Source of the DNA: Botryotinia globosa
Taxonomy: Eukaryota; Ascomycota; Leotiomycetes; Helotiales; Sclerotiniaceae
Reading direction: 5' to 3'
Assembly: GCA_014898425.1 (NCBI GenBank)
Contig: RCSZ01000006.1
Coordinates: forward strand, 1,054,001-1,118,000
DNA length: 64,000 nt
How positions within the stretch are numbered: position 1 is the first letter of the stretch; the number at the start of each line of letters is the position of its first letter. A program made the translations under genes and the position numbers. Of this stretch, positions 11,493-25,200 are shown in pieces. A model generated the notes under the pieces. It ran no database searches. It worked only from the letters and a program-made list of their open reading frames with translations, and was not told the DNA's origin.

Positions 11493-12310
11493 TTGTGTAT
11501 TTCGTTTGTTCTGCTGCATTGATTTTGGGGGCGTTTGGAATACCTTACTCTTTTTGGAAGTGTTGCAGGCGTTTGAAAGGAGATACTCTTTGCATTGGGG
11601 TCATCGTTTGTATGGCACAAGGTTCTATTCTACTTTAGGGCGTCTGCATAAGTTTAGGGTGGGATAAAAATTAAGCTGCAACTTATTCCATGACGCATAT
11701 GGCTGAGGAGTTTTCAAAAAGAAGGGAGATTATAGGCAATAGAACTAGGGAGGAATGGGAAAATGGCCTGTTTGGAGTAGTTAACTTCGTGGGAAACAAT
11801 ATATCAAGGACTGCGAATCAGTCATTTTGTCCATCATGCACTTTTCACTCGTCGAGATCCAATTATCATACTGTATACTGTAAGCTTGACCGATTACTAA
11901 ATCCGTCAATCAGATGCGAGACTAACGGATAGCCTCATATAATCCTGCAAATAACCGGAGTTCACCAAACACCTGCAGACTTCAAACTCTAGGAGAGGCT
12001 GCAGATGGACGATCAATCAATCAGGAGCATCCATCAGCCTTGTGTATATTCACGTGATTTGATTGATCCGGACCCACCGCTTACCTAGTAATTCCCAGTC
12101 GCGTTTACATGTGCAGCCAGCCTTCCGCGAAATTATTCTCAGAAATTCATCTTCAAGCTTTAAGAATAATTGATTTTGTGCCAATCATCATCGATTTTAT
12201 TCCGCCTTGTAATATTTGAGAAGAAGCTTAGTATTTGTATTTGATCAAATATTTTACGTATTTGATACCAATAATTACTACCTATATCTGACTGCAGCTA
12301 AATCGCGAAT
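11493..12310. other. intergenic region
   Basis: An 80-codon frame at 11690-11932 has no recognisable feature and is treated as chance. Nothing else is supported; the last 150 bases are AT-rich and are likely the RVB1 promoter and leader. Confidence 0.5.
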
Positions 12311-13799
<1,489 letters not shown>

Positions 13800-14531
13800 A
13801 CAACATCCGCTGCGGCTGATGCAGTTCATTGACTGGTGTGAGAAGTTGATTGGCATGGTCACATCATTAGTGCATTTGCGGGAGTAGTTCACTGGTGTAA
13901 CTATCAGTGTAACCTGAGAACAGGGGTTTATCTAGAGCTCGTCGCTTGCTTTTGGCGTCTAAAGGGGGTGTCCAAGGTTTCATGGTTCTGTTTGCGGATA
14001 TTATGTAGTATCTCCCCCAAAAATTCTAATTGGGATTACATTCCTCACATCTCTCCAAAATTGGTAAAAAAAAAGCATTCCAATTAGGTCTTATTTAGTA
14101 AGCATGAAATTATTTACCCGTTACCAAGCATTTTCTTAATTTTGATTTTCTATTTCTTGGGATTTACTGGGAGAGAACATTGGTAACGGAGCTCACTAAA
14201 GACAAAGGAAAACGCATGCGAAACTGCAGCTGTGCAGTCTTCCCGAGACAACAAAGACACCAACACTTTGCCATAATGCCTAGAATGCCTAGAATGGACA
14301 GAATGTCACAACTAGAAGTTGATTATGGATGAATTGAGTTATGATAGAATTGTCCATTTCTTTATCCAGTCGCAATGCATACAAAGCATTTCGTCACTGT
14401 CAAGAAGGGCATTCTACCCTTCTTTTCTTTCCTCTTTATTTCCCTTTCTATCTATTATACTCTGAAGTTCCCACTTGATACCAACTTCCAAAACTTGAGC
14501 TTTTCCTCATCTCGTTTGAAAATCAAAAACC
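13800..14531. other. intergenic region
   Basis: No gene or repeat stands out. It includes a short TAGAATG repeat near 14280-14300 and a pyrimidine-rich leader (about 14400-14470) ahead of the HMG-box gene. Confidence 0.5.
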
Positions 14532-17162
14532 ATGTCAATTGTGGCAGAAGTACGCAGAGCCAACGGCAATGTTGATAGAGATGCTCCTCGGTCTCCCGTT
14601 AGTATCTCAACGGATTCTAGTAGAAGGAATTCGTTGAGACCAATTCTCCCAGAGAAACACTCAGAGCCTCCAACTCCAGTTTCACCTCCACCTTCCGACC
14701 GTTTGTCAAGAAAACGAGCAGCATCACTCGATATTGAAAGTGCGAGTGCAAGCCAACCACGGATCGGAGATCTTGCATTGAATAGTGCGAGCACAAGCAA
14801 TAGCATTGGAGGCCCTTCCCCTATTTCTGATACGCCAGTCACAGAACAAGTGTGTCTTTGTCAACCAGACCCAAAGATACCACGACCTCGAAACGGTGCG
14901 TGACCTAAAACTTTCCTTTGACAATGATGATTGACAATAATCGTATGATTGGTTATTGAGAATGGCTGGCGGGAGACCCTATGTTTACCCTAGCCTTTGT
15001 TTATTCATATAGGATTCTTTGTCACCACTACAGCATCGAGAAGCTAACAATTTCCCTTTGTAGCATTTATCCTTTACCGTCAACATTATCAGGCACAAGT
15101 CGTCGCCCAGCATCCCGGTCTTGCAAATCCCGAAATATCAAAGATTATTGGAGAACAGTGGCGCGAGCAGGCACCCAATGTAAAAGAGGAATGGAAAAGA
15201 CTCGCTGAAGTAAATAACATAGTAGTCGCCCGTGATCATAGACCATGCTAATTTTGTGGTCCCTAGGAAGAAAAACAACGTCATCAAAGACAATATCCTA
15301 ATTATCGTTACCAGCCGCGCAGAGCAGGGAAAACGCTCGGTAATCGTCCACTAACTTCAACATCGGACGATCCCATTCGGTGTCCGAGATGTAACGGACG
15401 ATACATCTCAACGCCAAGTACACCGTTGACACCCTTCACGCCGGCCTTTGGAGCTGCCGTTCCTCGTAACGATAGACTTCTTCCGCCATTCAGCTCAAAC
15501 AATCAGGCCCAGAAGTCCCAACAGTCTCATTATCAACCCCAGCTCGGCGAGCTTGAAAGACCCCGCTATCTATCTCAAATGCCCGGCAGCGGTAGAGTTG
15601 ATTCTCCACGTATAGGTCCACCTCCCCCCCAAATGGTTAGGCGACACCCATACCCTCAACCCCTCCATACCCATCATGAACAGGATCAGGATATCGAAAT
15701 GCAATCTGCCTCCCCAGATTTCAAGCGTCGACGTTTCACCAATGATCCAAGGGTCTATCCACAACCGTCTCCGATGGCTTATTCAACCCCTCAACAAGGT
15801 TTCGCTCGCAACCAACAAATCCCAATGTCAGCGGGTCCCTTCCGGAATCCTCCTCAGCCTCTTCCGGGTCCAAGATCGGGTGCAATGGGTCCACCACAAT
15901 CGGCTCCAATGCGTAGCACACATATGCAACAGAGCATGACACCCACTTACCGCAATCGGACCCCTACATTCGACGAATCTCTCCGTTTACCTCCTCTCCA
16001 AACCCAACTTCCCACCACCGCCACTACATCCACTCATCGTCCTGCCGACCGCGACCTCCGAAGCGAAAGTAGAGAGTCCCAAGCTCGTAGTGTTGAGGCC
16101 ATGGTCATGACGATTCCCTTCTGGAACAAGTTGAATATCCTTTCGAAGATTTCGCCGCCATTAGCGGCGCCGGGCCCAACGAGTCCTGCGCAGGATATTA
16201 GAGGCGCGGTGATTGCCGTGGAGGGGATGGAGAAGGGATTAATTAGGGAGGTGGGAGATTTTATCCGTGGACATCTAGAAAAAGATGCTAATTGTATGGT
16301 TCGGACTTGGATGACGGGATCCGATGCTCGTCAAGAATCGGGGGATATAGCCGTGGGTGAAGATGCGGATACTGAGATGCGGGACGTCTCGGGTGTGCGA
16401 GTGACAAGAGAGAAAGGAAAGGAGAGAATAAAGGGAAAAGAAGAAAATAAACATGAGATGGTGATGGATATTAAAGATCTCCAGGAGAAAGAAGAGTCTT
16501 CTGATCCTTTCGTCGAATATCTCTCGACGATTTGTCAATGGCATCGGAATTCATTACAGATTACGAAATTCATCACGACGGTTCCTCCTTCTTCTCCTCG
16601 CAGAGATACTTCTACTGCTTCTTCGACTACTCAATCGTCAGAAGCATCACAGTCGTCTACCCCGCATAAAAGAACACCGATAGCTCTTATACCGCATGGA
16701 TATTCTCTTACCTTGTCAGATGCGTATTCGTTAAAATTACCGATAAATGATAGTTATGCCCCGATCGATCATTGGCAGTGGATGGCTACGCTCTGGAGAG
16801 GAATTGTAGGCGCGGATCTTACGGTGTTTGTGAAGGGGGTGGGGAGGGAGGAGATGGAGCGGTCTGGGGGTGTGGAGTGGCTGGTTGGAAGAGGAATTGT
16901 GGTGAGAATATTGGTTTCGGAGAAGGTGGGCAGAGAGGGGAGTTTACCGGGGGATAGAGAAGGTTTGAGGAAAGGCAGTACAAGTACGGTGGGTAGTGGG
17001 GGTGGAGAGAGAGAGAAAGAAGGAAGTGGAGGAAAGGAAAAGGAAAAGGAAAAAGAAAAAGAAAAAATGAAAGGGAAGATGGATGAAAAGACACGTCGGC
17101 GTTTAGGATTCGAAGTTGGCGAGTGGGTGAGAGGAATTGATGGGGGTTGGGGACGAAGTTGA
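14532..17162 (+). CDS. HMG-box transcription regulator
   Basis: Three exons, 14532-14895, 15064-15209 and 15267-17162, give 801 residues. The HMG box spans the first two introns: PKIPRPRN|AFILYRQHYQAQ, then NPEISKIIGEQWR and KRLAE|EEKQRHQRQYPNYRY, at about residues 115-190. This is the sequence-specific MATA/Ste11/Rox1-type box (PRPxNAFILYR). A zinc-finger-like pair CPRCNGRY follows. Long Pro/Gln-rich disordered sequence comes next. The C-terminal third has a conserved-looking domain (SVEAMVMTIPFWNKLNILSKI; DHWQWMATLWRGIVGADLTV), then a Lys/Glu run near the end. Such proteins act in mating, sexual development or repression of hypoxic genes; which applies here cannot be told. The start ATG 14532 is the first in frame. 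Confidence 0.88.
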
Positions 17163-18230
17163 TGCTTCTGATCCTGCGTGTCGAGGAACTTTATACCCAT
17201 TGATTCATAAAAGAGATGTTTGGAAGTCAGTGAGGGAGTGAGTGAGTGGATAAAGGGTCGATGTCGTCAGTGTGTACAATCAATTCTTCCCTTTGCATAA
17301 TTTTCTTCCTCTTTCGCATCCATCAGTATCGATATCTGTTTGGGCATTTAGTTTTCTTTCTTTTCTTTTCTTTTGTTACTTTACTTCTATTGTATGTTGA
17401 TTTTTTCATTCAAAATTTGGGCCGTGAGTTGAAAGATGGATGCTGGGTAATCATGTAACTAGTATTGCTTCTTTTTATATTTGCTGGATTGAAGGGTTAG
17501 GATTAGATAGATTTCAATAGTCGACTGGAATGAAGAACGCTATTGTTGATATGAATTCTTGATTGTGCTGTGAATTCAAGAAGAAAGCTCTTTGTTATAT
17601 TGTCATTTGTTGAGAGATGTGGACTTTATTGTGATTCGGATATTTGGGTGTCAGCTAATCGGGTGACACCTTTTTGTTTAATCTCTACTTCTTTACCTTG
17701 CGTACCCAATCTTACACATCTTCTAGAATGCGGCAGCTACGAGACGGTCCTCTTATAGCTACCAGGGACATACTAGATAGATATTAAATAATTTGTACAA
17801 TTTCCCTTGCCGACATCACCTCGTCGAAAATCACAACCTCGTCGCTCCTTCCCCATTTTGCTACTGTATTCAAGTGATCAGTCACTCCCTTCCATTTACA
17901 TTCCTCACTGTCAAAATGTAATTACATCTAGATCATGGCCCACTAAATGCGTATGGGCTGGACTTCAATGCCTAGTGGCAACTTCCTTAATCGAAACAAA
18001 TCTGGAGGAAAGATGCATTACAGTCTGCATCACCCAGACTCAGCTCCTTTGCATTCTTTCTTTCACTCTTCCAATAAGACTCGTACATCAAATTCTCTCA
18101 CTGCATTGCCTATACAGTAATTTTGGTATCCTTAGATAAATATTCGCACTTCAATTTGAAGTGTTATTCTAGAGTCGAAATCTACATCTGTATCTATATC
18201 GATTCGTTCACTCAGCATTTCTCCACAAAC
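17163..18230. other. intergenic region
   Basis: Several short open frames (up to 110 codons) show no domain or splice support. A TTTTC repeat occurs near 17355-17375. Nothing further is seen. Confidence 0.5.
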
Positions 18231-20179
18231 ATGGCATCATCCTCCGTCCACCAAGATTCCTGGCTCAGTCCTAACTTTGCCACCCCAATCCAAGCCGCCT
18301 TTGACAATCACGAGATCCCACGTTCCATCTCTCCTCTCTCATTATCTCATAACTTCTATTCTCCAGCTGCTCTGCAAAGATCTCCTCTCTACCCAAGCCC
18401 CAGGCTAGCTACAGGTCTCACGACCATTAGATCCAAAGACAGCAAATACAGCAAGAAAGAAATGGTATATCGAGCTATCGATGACAAGATTGATCTGGTC
18501 AGATTTTTGCAAGCGTATGAGAGTATACTTGCTGCTTTTGGTGTGGAGACGAGAGAATTGTACGACGAAAGAGAGAAAGAGAAGCTTGATGTTGCTGAAC
18601 GCATTGTTTATAGATTGTTTTGTGAGTTGTTCCTTCAAGATAAACCCGGCTTGAAACGGGGAGGAATGGTAAAAATGCTAATTTTCTGGTCTTGATAGGG
18701 AATGATAGGGATTATGCGGGAAATAGAGGAAGGGGAAGCGTGCCTCTAACGCGTGCCAAGGCGGAGAATCAGGTAGTGGATACGGATACAAATTCCTCGC
18801 GGCTACTGAGAGTTACGGCATCGGAAGTAGATGCTATAAATGCGATTGTGGATGAAGCATATGAAGGTCTTCGTATAACCGCTGGACCAGTCATTGATAA
18901 TATACTCAACAAGGGTAAAGTTACTTCAACTATTACAGAGGTGAGAGAAGTGAGAGAAGCGGTGGATGAAATGGAACCATTGGTAAATGGAACCGCAAAT
19001 TTTACAAATGCAATTGTTGAGGATGATCTTTGCGTTACTGCAAGACTACAAACTAATACCAGTGCCGAAAAAAGCCGGATAATTTCTCAAGTCACAGAAG
19101 TAGTTGAACCACCTATTGAGATTGATATACCGTTGGTGGGATTCGTTAAAGATGGAAGTCTGGATGAGGAACCTACTATTTTAGCAAACCATGTAACCAA
19201 TATCATGGACGAGAAAAATCAGATCTTCTCTACAATTGCAGAAGTCACAGAAGCACCAAGAAGTTTTTGCCTGGCGATAAGGTCCAGGTCGACTAGTGAT
19301 TCTGCAGATTCTCCTACGGTTATTTCCATCAAATCAGAAACCGATACATCTATGGAAACCCTTTACGAACAATGGATGAAAAGTCCGCAGATCCTACTCC
19401 TCGGAAAATGGGGCCGCGAGAGATATAATGAATGGAAAAAAGATAACTTTGAAGTTCAAAGCGAAATCGCAAAACAAGAAATATTTCGTCTGATGGAATT
19501 GAAACATCAACTCTTGCCACTCGAATCGGGAAAACGGCCTTACACCTATAGCTTCACATCATTCACTCAAAACCATATAGATTCTTCAGCTCTTCAGCTT
19601 TGGAGCTTTAACCCAGTTGAGAGAACCGAAGAACTCCTCAGTGTCAAATTGGTGTGGAAATATGAAGCGTTCATTCTCAAAAGTATCACTGCAGAACCGC
19701 TAAGCCTTGATGACTTTGCTGCGGATGAGACTAAAGGTCGCCAAGCACTGGAGAATGCATATAAGTTCCTTGGATTCTGGGACTGGTCGGTTCGATCTCC
19801 TTGCAAGAGAGAGGCGAAAGCAAAACCTATGCATCAAATTTGCTTGCAATGGCTTGATCCCAATGACATGTTCCGCCAAGCTTATTTCCAAAGGAGGTCG
19901 GTTTCTAATACGTCGGAGAAGATTAGAAGAAATCGTGAGGTTAGTGGCAGTAGGGATGTTGGAAGTTGGAGGGAGAAACGCACGGTTAGTGGTGCAAATT
20001 ATATTGGGGGGAAGAAAAGGTGTGTGAGTGGGGGTTGGTATGGAGGGAAGAAGAGAAAGATTAGTGGGAATTGTGATATGGAGAGGAAATATGGGAGGAG
20101 AAAGAACTTGAGTCAAGGACGGCGAATATCTAGAACAAAGACGGCGATAGAGATGTGGGATGCTAGAGAGAATTGCTAA
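18231..20179 (+). CDS. lineage-specific protein with internal repeats
   Basis: Two exons, 18231-18621 and 18699-20179, give 623 residues. The 77-nt intron has a GTGAGT donor, a CTAAT branch near 18680 and a GATAG acceptor, and it joins the frames as RLFW|NDRDYAG. I do not recognise the protein. Residues about 75-135 are helical and charged (KDSKYSKKEMVYRAIDDKID). Then three diverged segments recur at about 60-residue spacing: TSTITEVREVREAVDEMEP, IISQVTEVVEPPIEID and IFSTIAEVTEAPRS. A globular-looking middle follows (LYEQWMKSPQILLLGKWGRERY). The Arg/Lys-rich tail repeats a VSG-containing unit every 15-17 residues (KRTVSGANYIGGKKR, CVSGGWYGGKKRKISG). No signal peptide or membrane span. The basic tail could bind nucleic acid or be a nuclear localisation region (inference). 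Confidence 0.7.
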
Positions 20180-20358
20180 AGTGGAAAGGAGATGGAGGAT
20201 TGGGTGCTTTTCAAGGTAAATAGGACAGAACAAGGCGTTGTTGAAAATAAGTTGGACTACCGGTACGGAGGTAATTATTAGTACTGTCGCTACCGGTATT
20301 ATCAAAGTATTATCTAATTGGAAGAAAATGTGACGTTGTTGACGTCATCAATCTTTGG
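20180..20358. other. short intergenic spacer
   Basis: Contains ACCGGTA repeats (20258-20300) and a TGACGTTGTTGACGTCA element near 20331-20347, with a perfect CRE-like TGACGTCA octamer overlap. No gene. Confidence 0.4.
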
Positions 20359-21145
20359 CTACAACTATTTTTGCGCTGTAGCTATGGTTTGACAAATGTG
20401 ACAAACATAGGTATGTCGCATGTACTATGGAGTCTTTTTGGGACAAATAGTAACAAGATTTAAACTTTTAGTGCAGATCGCTAGTTTCAAGAGTACATTG
20501 TATAATTGTACAATGATCTGCACCTAAAATTAGCAATCTATCCCTATGACTAGCGATCTGCACTAAAACATTGAATGTTGTTACTATTTGCCATGGCTCG
20601 TTAGAAACGAACTTTTCCGAACAGTTGAATTTGGGAAGGAGATAATAACTAGACTCGCATTGATACGTAGAACGAAAGTTGTATATCTTATTCCAAGGTT
20701 GTTCTTGCTTGATTGGTGGTTTTTGAACAATTTCTAGATCTACAAAATTCAATCACTTATCGGCTCGAATCTGGAAGAACAAAATACAACAAAAATTCTG
20801 TTCTCAATCAAGAATTGAGATATCACCATAATAGCGAATAGAAGTCGAATCTATAACATAGAATATTGAAAGAAGAGAATATTTGAAGAAGCCCCGATAC
20901 CCACTGTAAAGTCAAAGTCCCCGCATATGACAGATTATCCTCGAAAGGACTTTGCACGAGCCACGCCAGGCCAGGCCTCTGTTCAGGTTGGTATGTTTAA
21001 CCACTACGCCAAGTGCACAATCATGTTGGCATGGTTGGTTGAGAAAGTGACATCAGAATAGATTATATTCATCTTCCTTGTGTGGAGTATATAGAGACCG
21101 ACCAATTTGAACTATGCGGCATATTGTATGCCGCCATTGTTTGCC
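20359..21145 (-). repeat. dispersed repeat, copy A (tRNA-like head)
   Basis: This segment, read on the minus strand, is homologous to plus-strand 48661-49394 (copy B) over its whole length, apart from indels. Shared blocks include CACTTTCTCAACCAA, GCATGCCAACATG-like, TTGTGCACTT, CCAGATTCGAGCCGATA, ATTCAACTGTT and CATTTGTCAAACCATAGC. The minus strand has a pol III box A match TGGCGTAGTGG at 21011-21001. A box B-like GGCGTGGCTCG lies at 20967-20957. Copy A is interrupted by the inverted-repeat insert at 20444-20590, which copy B lacks. No coding sequence is recognised inside. It could be a SINE-like element or a degraded non-autonomous transposon. Confidence 0.75.
20444..20590. mobile_element. 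MITE-like insert with 42-bp terminal inverted repeats
   Basis: Left arm 20444-20485 and right arm 20549-20590 are inverted repeats. The inner 20 bp are perfect (TTTTAGTGCAGATCGCTAGT at 20466-20485 against 20549-20568) and the outer CAAATAGTAACAA (13 bp) is also perfect; mismatches lie between. A third partial copy of the inner motif (GATCTGCACCTAAAA, about 20515-20530) sits in the loop. The corresponding point of copy B has no such sequence, so this is an insertion. Target-site duplication is not clear. No ORF; non-autonomous. Confidence 0.75.
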
Positions 21146-21383
21146 ATCACATAATCAAATCCACCCACACTGAGATCTTATTTAATACCATCAACAGTAA
21201 TACCCCACATTCAATCACCAACTGTAGCAAGCAAGCTCACGGGAGAAGATGGGGGTACGAAGCTTCACCGATTGTTTGCTTATCATTTGGCATGAAGATA
21301 ACTATTGCTGACAAGATCGCACATCAGCTTGTTAAAATAGACCGGGAACGACACAGTGCGTCCATAATGACGATGGCGAGCGC

Positions 21384-22275
21384 ATGACCAATAACTTTCA
21401 CAAACTTGTCAACGAAGTAGGCTATGTAGAATTCGCCACTCACGTATGCGACTGCAATGAACTTGAACTTCTCTGCAAGAAGTCTAAGCGCAACAAACCA
21501 AACAAAAGAGTGTACTTTGTGACACAGAAAGAAGTCGAGGCTTGGCGCGCGCTGTGCGAAAGCACTTTTGCAGTATGGCCAACGTCAGAAGATTGGTCAG
21601 AGGAACGAAAGCAAAAGTATCTTGAGACACAGCTGAGCCAGGTATGAGCCAACTCTCGCGGATACCTTCGAGAGACTTAATGCAATACTGACCTCTTTAA
21701 GCCAAGATTGAATAACGCCGAACGGTTCTGGGCAAATAGAACATGCCTGCTTTCCAATACAAAGAACAGCAAAAAGATGATGCACAGAAGAAGAATCATT
21801 TGTACAACCCAATTAACAGAGCGATAGCACGCTGCTGAAAACCTTGCTTGGTCGAATAAAATACGCCTATCTCTCAGCTCAAAGACTATTGGAAAGGTAT
21901 GGCGCAAATGATACAATATAAGCAAACTTAACTAATGAAACATAGGGTGCCCTTTCCAACTTACAAACGATGGATGAGGCCAGCGAGACGAACGATAAGG
22001 CAATTTCGAAGATATCAACGACTGAGCAACAAGCAAAGCTGGCTGTTGAATTGACTCTTGACAGACTGGAAACTGCTGCATCTTTAGGCGCGAACGATCT
22101 AGGAGTGATGATGACCGAAAAGCAGGGCAGATTAGCAGAACGAGTGTCCCTTGTGCAGCTGGATGATGTCGGCTCCATGAATGATGTGTTTGGCGATGAC
22201 GACGGGGATATCTGTATGGATTATTCGAGTAAAGACGGAACGACACGCTCAGAGAACATCGTTGGCACTAAATAG
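21384..22275 (+). pseudogene. unrecognised gene, probably degenerate (in-frame TAG)
   Basis: Exon-like segments share phase. Segment 1 is 21384-21641, 86 codons (MTNNFHKLVNEVGYVEF to ETQLSQ), ending CAG|GTATGA. Segment 2 is 21702-21896, exactly 65 codons, bounded by a 60-nt and a 49-nt intron with branch sites ACTGAC and CTAAT. Segment 3 is 21946-22275 (GALSNLQTMDEASETN onward, acidic tail DVFGDDDGDICMD). Segment 2 holds one in-frame TAG at 21825-21827. Direct splicing of segment 1 to 3 also keeps the frame. The product is helical and charged with no recognised domain. Either segment 2 is skipped as part of a 304-nt intron or the gene is broken. Confidence 0.4.
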
Positions 22276-25200
22276 AGCATCATGGCGTTGGTGGGTTGAG
22301 AACTTATGTCTATATGGGTAGCAAAAGGCTTGTGCAGATGGGTAGCGGGGTTTAATAGTAATGATGTTATGTGTCTTGAAGCTCAATAAAGCCTTTTCTT
22401 CCAAGCCACTTGACTTCTGCCTTCTTCGCATTGGCTATATAGATGAGGAATCGCTCCAAGGTTTCCTTAGCCAGTCTGCCACTACCGAGCCTTTCGATAG
22501 AGGCTATCTACGAAGTCGGACATACTGCAGCATTATTGACTTTTCCGGAAATAGTATGACTGCCACTTGCTCAGATACAAAGAACAAAAGAACGGAAATC
22601 TCATTGGAAAGTTCCAAGTCATTGGTCTCGATACACTTCATAAAAGCGGTGTACTATCATTTGCCCTAGGCAAACAAATAGACAAAAGCAAATCATTAAG
22701 AAAGGTCTACAAGAATATCAAATTCATTGATGCAGATCATCAATATGAATGCAAGTCATGGTAGGGAGTTGGCTTCGCTTGAAGAGGTTAAATCCTTGCC
22801 CTCCAGGAAATGGTGGTACAAAGGTCCACATTTCTCAACTACTCAGACGCTTGACATTGCTCGGAGTGCCAAAGTAATGTTGTCAATTCAAGCATAATGC
22901 ATTACCGAAATAAGCTTTTCGTACGACCATAGCGTCGGGTTTCTCTCCACGTATTTCCACCGTATCTGACGGTGCGTAGCCTCAACCAAAGCTGTCATCA
23001 ACTACAACCCGGCTGATCTTAGGTTTTGATATATCTTTCTATGAATCTTCTACCTGGTGATTAGTTTCACAGCAGATGCATGGACGTACCGACGTTTAGA
23101 TGTGTAAGCTTTGATTAGGGATGAAGCTACTAGGTATGCGTTCATATATTTGTGAGGATGAAAGCAGCGGTACACTGTACATCATACATATGAGCCGCCT
23201 AGTAGTCTCTGAGACTTACGCTATCTGAATCTCAGAAAAATCATTTGACATCTTGAGATCTCTTTGAAATGACGGGTGTCATAGCTTAATAAGAACCAAA
23301 GCGGAAAATTTTCGTCGAGGTTCGTGTAGAAATGTCACGTGTTGCGATAAGTCCGAGATTTAGCCGCTGCAGGACAATACAAGAGCTTAGAATCAAAGTA
23401 ACGTGGATAATTACGAGTAGACGGAGAACATCTTGCAAGAATGGCTCTCGGGAAGGAGGGAGCAAACCCGATTGTACTAAATTTGTTTAATCTGTTTCTC
23501 AGAGACTATGTATGATACTCAAGTTGGTGCTAGCTATTGCGCTGTTATGATTGGTAGAGTATTTTGGTAACACGATGCAGTATGGCATGGCATGGGGTCA
23601 GATGAGGTGATTAATAATATAAATAAAACATGTTGATAACTATGATGAGTTATTGATAGCATGTTGCGACCAGGTCTATAGTCATTTATGGTGCTGCGTA
23701 TGCTTGAGCTCCATGGATGCTAGTTTGAATGCGTACTGATGGTAAGGATGTAAATAGGGTGGCTCTTGTCAGTAAGCCAAATAGTAGAAGCATACTTGGG
23801 CAATCCAAAAAAATTGTAGTATTGATAATTGTTATGCATTTGTAATTCATCACTACACAAAACGAGTGGATAGGGTATGATATACTGGTTTTCAAGTGAT
23901 GTGTATGCGAGCAATGGAAACCTTATAGTAACGATGGCCGATAGAGTATGTAAATGTCTCTATCACTCGAGTTACATTGTGATTCAAACCAAGGTAGCTT
24001 GGGTGCAGAGTCATGCCATATTGGTCAATGTCATGTTGCGAGTAAAATCTGAACCAGACAACAAAACTAGATGATACTCCACTAATCGTTATTCAGGCTT
24101 TTCCACCCATGTAGAAATCTTTAGATGAGTACCTTTTGAAATATGACCTAGGATCGAATATCCAAGACGTTGAATTTCATTTCACGGTAAGATGGGTGCG
24201 TGCTCTGCCAAATTCACGAACAAGGTGGAATAAGGAGTTAGACGGTTGATCAATCAAGGGAGGGGCATTTCTCAATGTAGACTGGTAAATAGAAGAGTTG
24301 TATTTAATCTCAGAGAGGTGATATGTGATAGAATCCCGAACTTTTTGAACTTGGGTAGGATATTGAGAAGAGTTATTTTCAGAAAATGGTACACATTTTC
24401 AATCCAAAATAGTACTCTGATGAAGGGCATCATCTGATCTGCTTCTGATGCTCAAAATAAATCACCTCAACGAGAAGATCTCGTACAAATAGACTGAACT
24501 TCCTATTTGAATGTGCATGGATGTTAAGAATTGCTGTTTTCCAATAGGAAGTCGGCGATCTGACTTCAGAGTGAAGTAGAGACATCAACATCTAGTGTCT
24601 GACGAAAGTAGATGTAATCTTGGGCTAGTGGAAAGTAGAGTAAATTCTTCGGTCTATAGATCGATGTACCCCGCTCGAGCTTTCGAGTATGGTCCTTCAT
24701 GCCGAGCAAAGAAGATGCTAATCTCTTTGGGTAGTGGACCATGCTTACTCGACCAATTTGTTCAGGGTGACAATGACAAGATGCACACATACTATGGCAC
24801 CTGCATTACTACCATTTGCTTGAGTTTAGTCTCGTCATAGTTGAATTTGTCTCTCAAGATGGGTTCTAATATGCAATGAAATGTTACATGAGAAGCTTGA
24901 ATGGTTGATTGATTGCTCGGGAAGTATTGTACGCTATGATTCTGAAGACGAGCTAGATAGATCTTGGTAGATGATGAGGGGAGGGTTATTAATAGTCCGA
25001 TTGCGGGTGTTATAAACTAAGTTGCATGTGGAGTAATATGTTATTTCTGTGGACCCAAGCTATCAAGCGCCCGGGTAGCCGGGGAACCGCTTGGAACAAA
25101 GACGGAAAGACTGGTATCTGACAGGACCCAACGAAGTGAAAAATACGCGTTTAGTCGAAATGTATCCAACAGTTTTCTCATAAGCGACAAATATTCATCA

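Noticed and set aside
22361..22764. Overlapping ORFs of 102 and 65 codons
   Set aside because: Two frames compete, no domain and no clear intron; not enough support for a gene.
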